Shown here piece after piece: positions 61,613 through 64,000 of a stretch of 64,000 bases of DNA. The notes beneath the pieces are model-generated. The model was not told the DNA's origin. It saw nothing but the letters and a program-made list of their open reading frames with translations, and did not search any database. Numbering within the stretch: position 1 is the first letter of the stretch; the number at the start of each line of letters is the position of its first letter. Origin of the DNA: Ophioderma brevispina (taxonomy: Eukaryota > Echinodermata > Ophiuroidea > Amphilepidida > Ophiodermatidae); the NCBI GenBank assembly GCA_023653785.1, contig JAMKCH010011790.1, positions 1 to 64,000 of the forward strand, in the 5' to 3' direction. A program made the translations under genes and the position numbers.

Positions 61613-61768
61613 GGCTTACTGTATTTTGCGAAACGAAACTAAACGAAACAGAACTACCATTGGATTACACGCTTTATTCCGTCATGCATGCATAACGTTC
61701 ATAACGGAATAAAGCGTGTAATCCAATGGGAGTTCTGTTTCGTTTCGTTTCGCAAAATACAGTAAGCC
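61613..61768. mobile_element. 156 bp palindromic (snap-back) MITE with 8 bp TSD
   Basis: Almost the whole element is one palindrome. The left arm (61613-61682, starting GGCTTACTGTATTTTGCG) pairs with the right arm (61704-61768) with one mismatch and one 5-base difference in a 'cgaaacgaaac' run. A 21-base loop contains 'atgcatgcat'. The 8 bp GTTTATTT is duplicated exactly at 61605-61612 and 61769-61776. An 8 bp TSD fits hAT, P or Merlin superfamilies; the GG start leans to Merlin-like, which is inference. No coding. Confidence 0.92.
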
Positions 61769-61776
61769 GTTTATTT

Positions 61777-62272
61777 TACACGTATTGTTTTCCGTGCAGG
61801 CGTGCACACTGTCTGAAAATACAATGCCTCAATGGAACAATGGCTCAATTATAAAGGAATGGACGCCCCAATTCTGCTGCCATATTCGGTAAAGTGCGTA
61901 ACTTTCCAATTAAAGAGCTAAATGCATTTATCACTGTACGTGTCTAACTGCATGTTGAATCAAAATTATCAAATCAAATTTTTTAAACGAGGTCAGACAC
62001 AAAATAAGCAGTAGAAATTTCTTAGTCAAATGGCATGGGAAGCTTCGTTGCGTAAAATTTAAACATTTGAAATAAATCTAAATATGTCAATGGTGAGCAA
62101 ACGCTCCAAGGCGCCATGCAGCTGCGCACTTCGTGAAAAAATACTACCAGTAATAGGCTTACATCTTCGGAGATGAGGAGGAATGTAGCTAGTAGTCCAG
62201 TCAAGATAGGACTTGAGTATAGTAAAAATGGGACAAATTATGAAAAATGCTGACTGCATTTGTGATAGGTGT
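61777..62272. other. No gene recognised
   Basis: AT-rich interval between two MITEs; short open frames only. Confidence 0.5.
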
Positions 62273-62280
62273 CTTATGAA

Positions 62281-62588
62281 CAGGGCCGTACGCAGGATTT
62301 ATTTTGGGGGGTGCGGAACTTCGAAAAAGTGGACCTTTTTTTGAAAAAGTGGACCTTTTTTTAGAATAAGTGGACCTTTTTCGGTAAAAGTGAATCTAAC
62401 CCCCTTAAAATGGTCCTTTTTTGGACTTTTTGAACATTTCATCACCAAAATGTGGACTTTCATGGCAACATTTCTCTAAATTTGGACCTTTTCGTCAAAA
62501 TTTCAACAAAAAGTGGACCTTTTTCCCCTTTTGTGGAATTTGGGGGGGGGTGCGACCGCACCCCCGCACCCCCCAGCGTACGGGCCTG
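62281..62588. mobile_element. hAT-like MITE with 8 bp TSD and internal GTGGACC repeats
   Basis: It begins CAGGGCCGTACGCAGG and ends CAGCGTACGGGCCTG, imperfect TIRs of the CAGGG type seen in hAT elements. CTTATGAA is duplicated exactly at 62273-62280 and 62589-62596. The interior has repeated 'aaaagtggaccttttt' units and, next to both TIRs, G- or C-rich tracts. 308 bp, no coding. Confidence 0.92.
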
Positions 62589-62596
62589 CTTATGAA

Positions 62597-64000
62597 CATA
62601 CTAAAAGTTGCATAATGTTGTCATGTGCGTAAGAGTAGGATGAAACCCCTTGACTGTTCCCAACCGCAGTCTCAAAACGGACCATGTTAGGAGCGTTCGT
62701 ATCATGGATACGTGAGGCACCGGGTCAGTAATACCAAGATTAACAAATCCTGCTTACCCCGACAAGCCATTTCCAATGACTCGTGGATACGAAAGAAGAA
62801 ACCGAAATATAGCTAGCTATGCGTTTACACATTCGTATGGCGATGATCATTTTGGACTATGCTAAATACCTCTACCAGCCCTAAAAGGTTTTTAAGAACC
62901 ATCTGGAGCAAAAAATCTGCCAGATTTAAAAAAGTTACTAGCCTAAACGGTTAAGACCCATCTGGGAAAATGGCACTTTGTGATAGAAGTATAACATTGG
63001 CATAAGCTTGGAAGAACCCACAACGACAGTTATTTTTCAAAGCGGGACCCCAGCTGGATTCGACCCGTGGCGGCTGTAGTGGCCATTTTTCAAAATGACT
63101 GACTCTACCTTCTCAAAGTCCATATCTAGGTTAATAACACTGATATGAACTTGATCGTTGTGTCTATACCCATGGTTGAATGCAGGGTATTCAAAAAAGC
63201 TATGGACTAGATTGTGTGTGATATAAACAAAATTTTTAACATTTACAAAATGTGTTCAGTCCTGGTGTTTTCAATATGGCTGCCATTTAGAGTTCAAATT
63301 GGTCGTTTGAAGGGAATAGCTGATTACTGATACTTTTGAAATGTTTATTAGCAATTTGTTAGATGTCAAAAAGGATTTAAAATCCGATTGAATAAGAACA
63401 ATGATGCAGTGCGGTGTGCCTGCAGTATATTGAACTTAGTATATATCTGAAAAATATTGATATAGCTTTGGTGTCTAGCTATACCTTAATCATACATCAG
63501 TTAAATATCATGTAAGTTGGCAATCAATTTGTATTGAGAGAAAGGTTAATTTTTCATTCTCGTCCATTGCACTTGTGGTCTTCCTACACTGTGCTCTGCA
63601 TCCCTCGGTACACCTACAACTGATCATTGCACGGCATGCTTCACCAGCAAGTAGAAGAGTCATCCATTTCATCTTCCAGTGTGAATATGACGTTTTGAAA
63701 TCCAACAAATGTCTGCTGGATTTGGCAACTCTGGTGATTTAATAATTGTTTGATCCAATACATGGTCTCCCGGGGGTTACTTTGGTGCATATCATTTGAC
63801 TGTTGTGTAAATGGCGATTTGTGTCACAATCTGGATGGGTAAAAACTTTTAAGGACTTAATCATTATAGAGGAGAGATAAAAGCATTGCAACCATATAAA
63901 AATATGAATTTTGAAAATTTTAAATTTTCTTTAATTAAACGATTTCAGTACAAATCAGGAGATGCCTTTGTTTATCTGGTTATGTAGGACTTAGGGGCGT
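62597..64000. other. No gene recognised to window end
   Basis: Open frames are short and without motifs. I see no transposon ends or exon-like blocks; a feature running off the right edge cannot be excluded. Confidence 0.45.

Overview
This 64 kb window is AT-rich, repeat-dense animal nuclear DNA. Two long single-exon rhodopsin-like GPCR reading frames, LINE reverse-transcriptase remnants, DDE-transposon remnants and many short TIR elements with clean target-site duplications (TSDs) rule out a bacterial, organellar or viral origin. The GPCRs are intronless, tandem and carry unusual microswitch residues. The palindrome TAGGCCTA occurs at least seven times. From memory this fits a marine invertebrate deuterostome (sea urchin, hemichordate or cephalochordate), but that assignment is inference.

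Layout. 0-2.2 kb: a degenerate higher-order tandem array packed with the GGTCA half-site. 6.2-11.6 kb: an ~800 bp element with perfect 30 bp terminal inverted repeats (TIRs) and two oppositely oriented minisatellite elements. 16.4-31.7 kb: two copies of a TA-flanked mariner-like MITE in opposite orientation, a paralogous empty target site for one of them, a dead Tc1/mariner-superfamily element with a readable transposase relic, and an 87 bp tandem duplication. 32-41 kb: a broken LINE reverse transcriptase and a large inverted duplication (arms ~1.4 and ~1.7 kb, spacer 3.9 kb) whose inner ends carry piggyBac-like TTAA termini. 41.3-41.8 kb: an unrecognised, once-frameshifted coding relic on the minus strand.

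43.1-59.4 kb holds the only convincing protein-coding genes: three related minus-strand GPCRs. GPCR-A is full length except for one in-frame TGA just after TM1. GPCR-B has an intact 386-codon frame. GPCR-C is an obvious pseudogene of the B type. The space between A and B holds two LINE fragments, two copies of an ~0.8 kb repeat ending in long (CATA)n microsatellites, and one foldback insertion in such a microsatellite. 57.2-62.6 kb is a train of non-autonomous DNA transposons: two TTAA-flanked elements, one long-TIR mariner-like element, one 156 bp near-perfect palindrome with an 8 bp TSD, and one hAT-like MITE with an 8 bp TSD.

No operon-like or pathway-level gene cooperation is visible. The biological theme is a lineage-specific GPCR cluster undergoing birth and death inside a transposon-rich neighbourhood. 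Many differences between repeat copies are single-base indels, so some breaks could be sequence error rather than biology. The two GPCR frames read cleanly apart from the single TGA. All alignments were made by eye, so boundaries of degenerate features are approximate.
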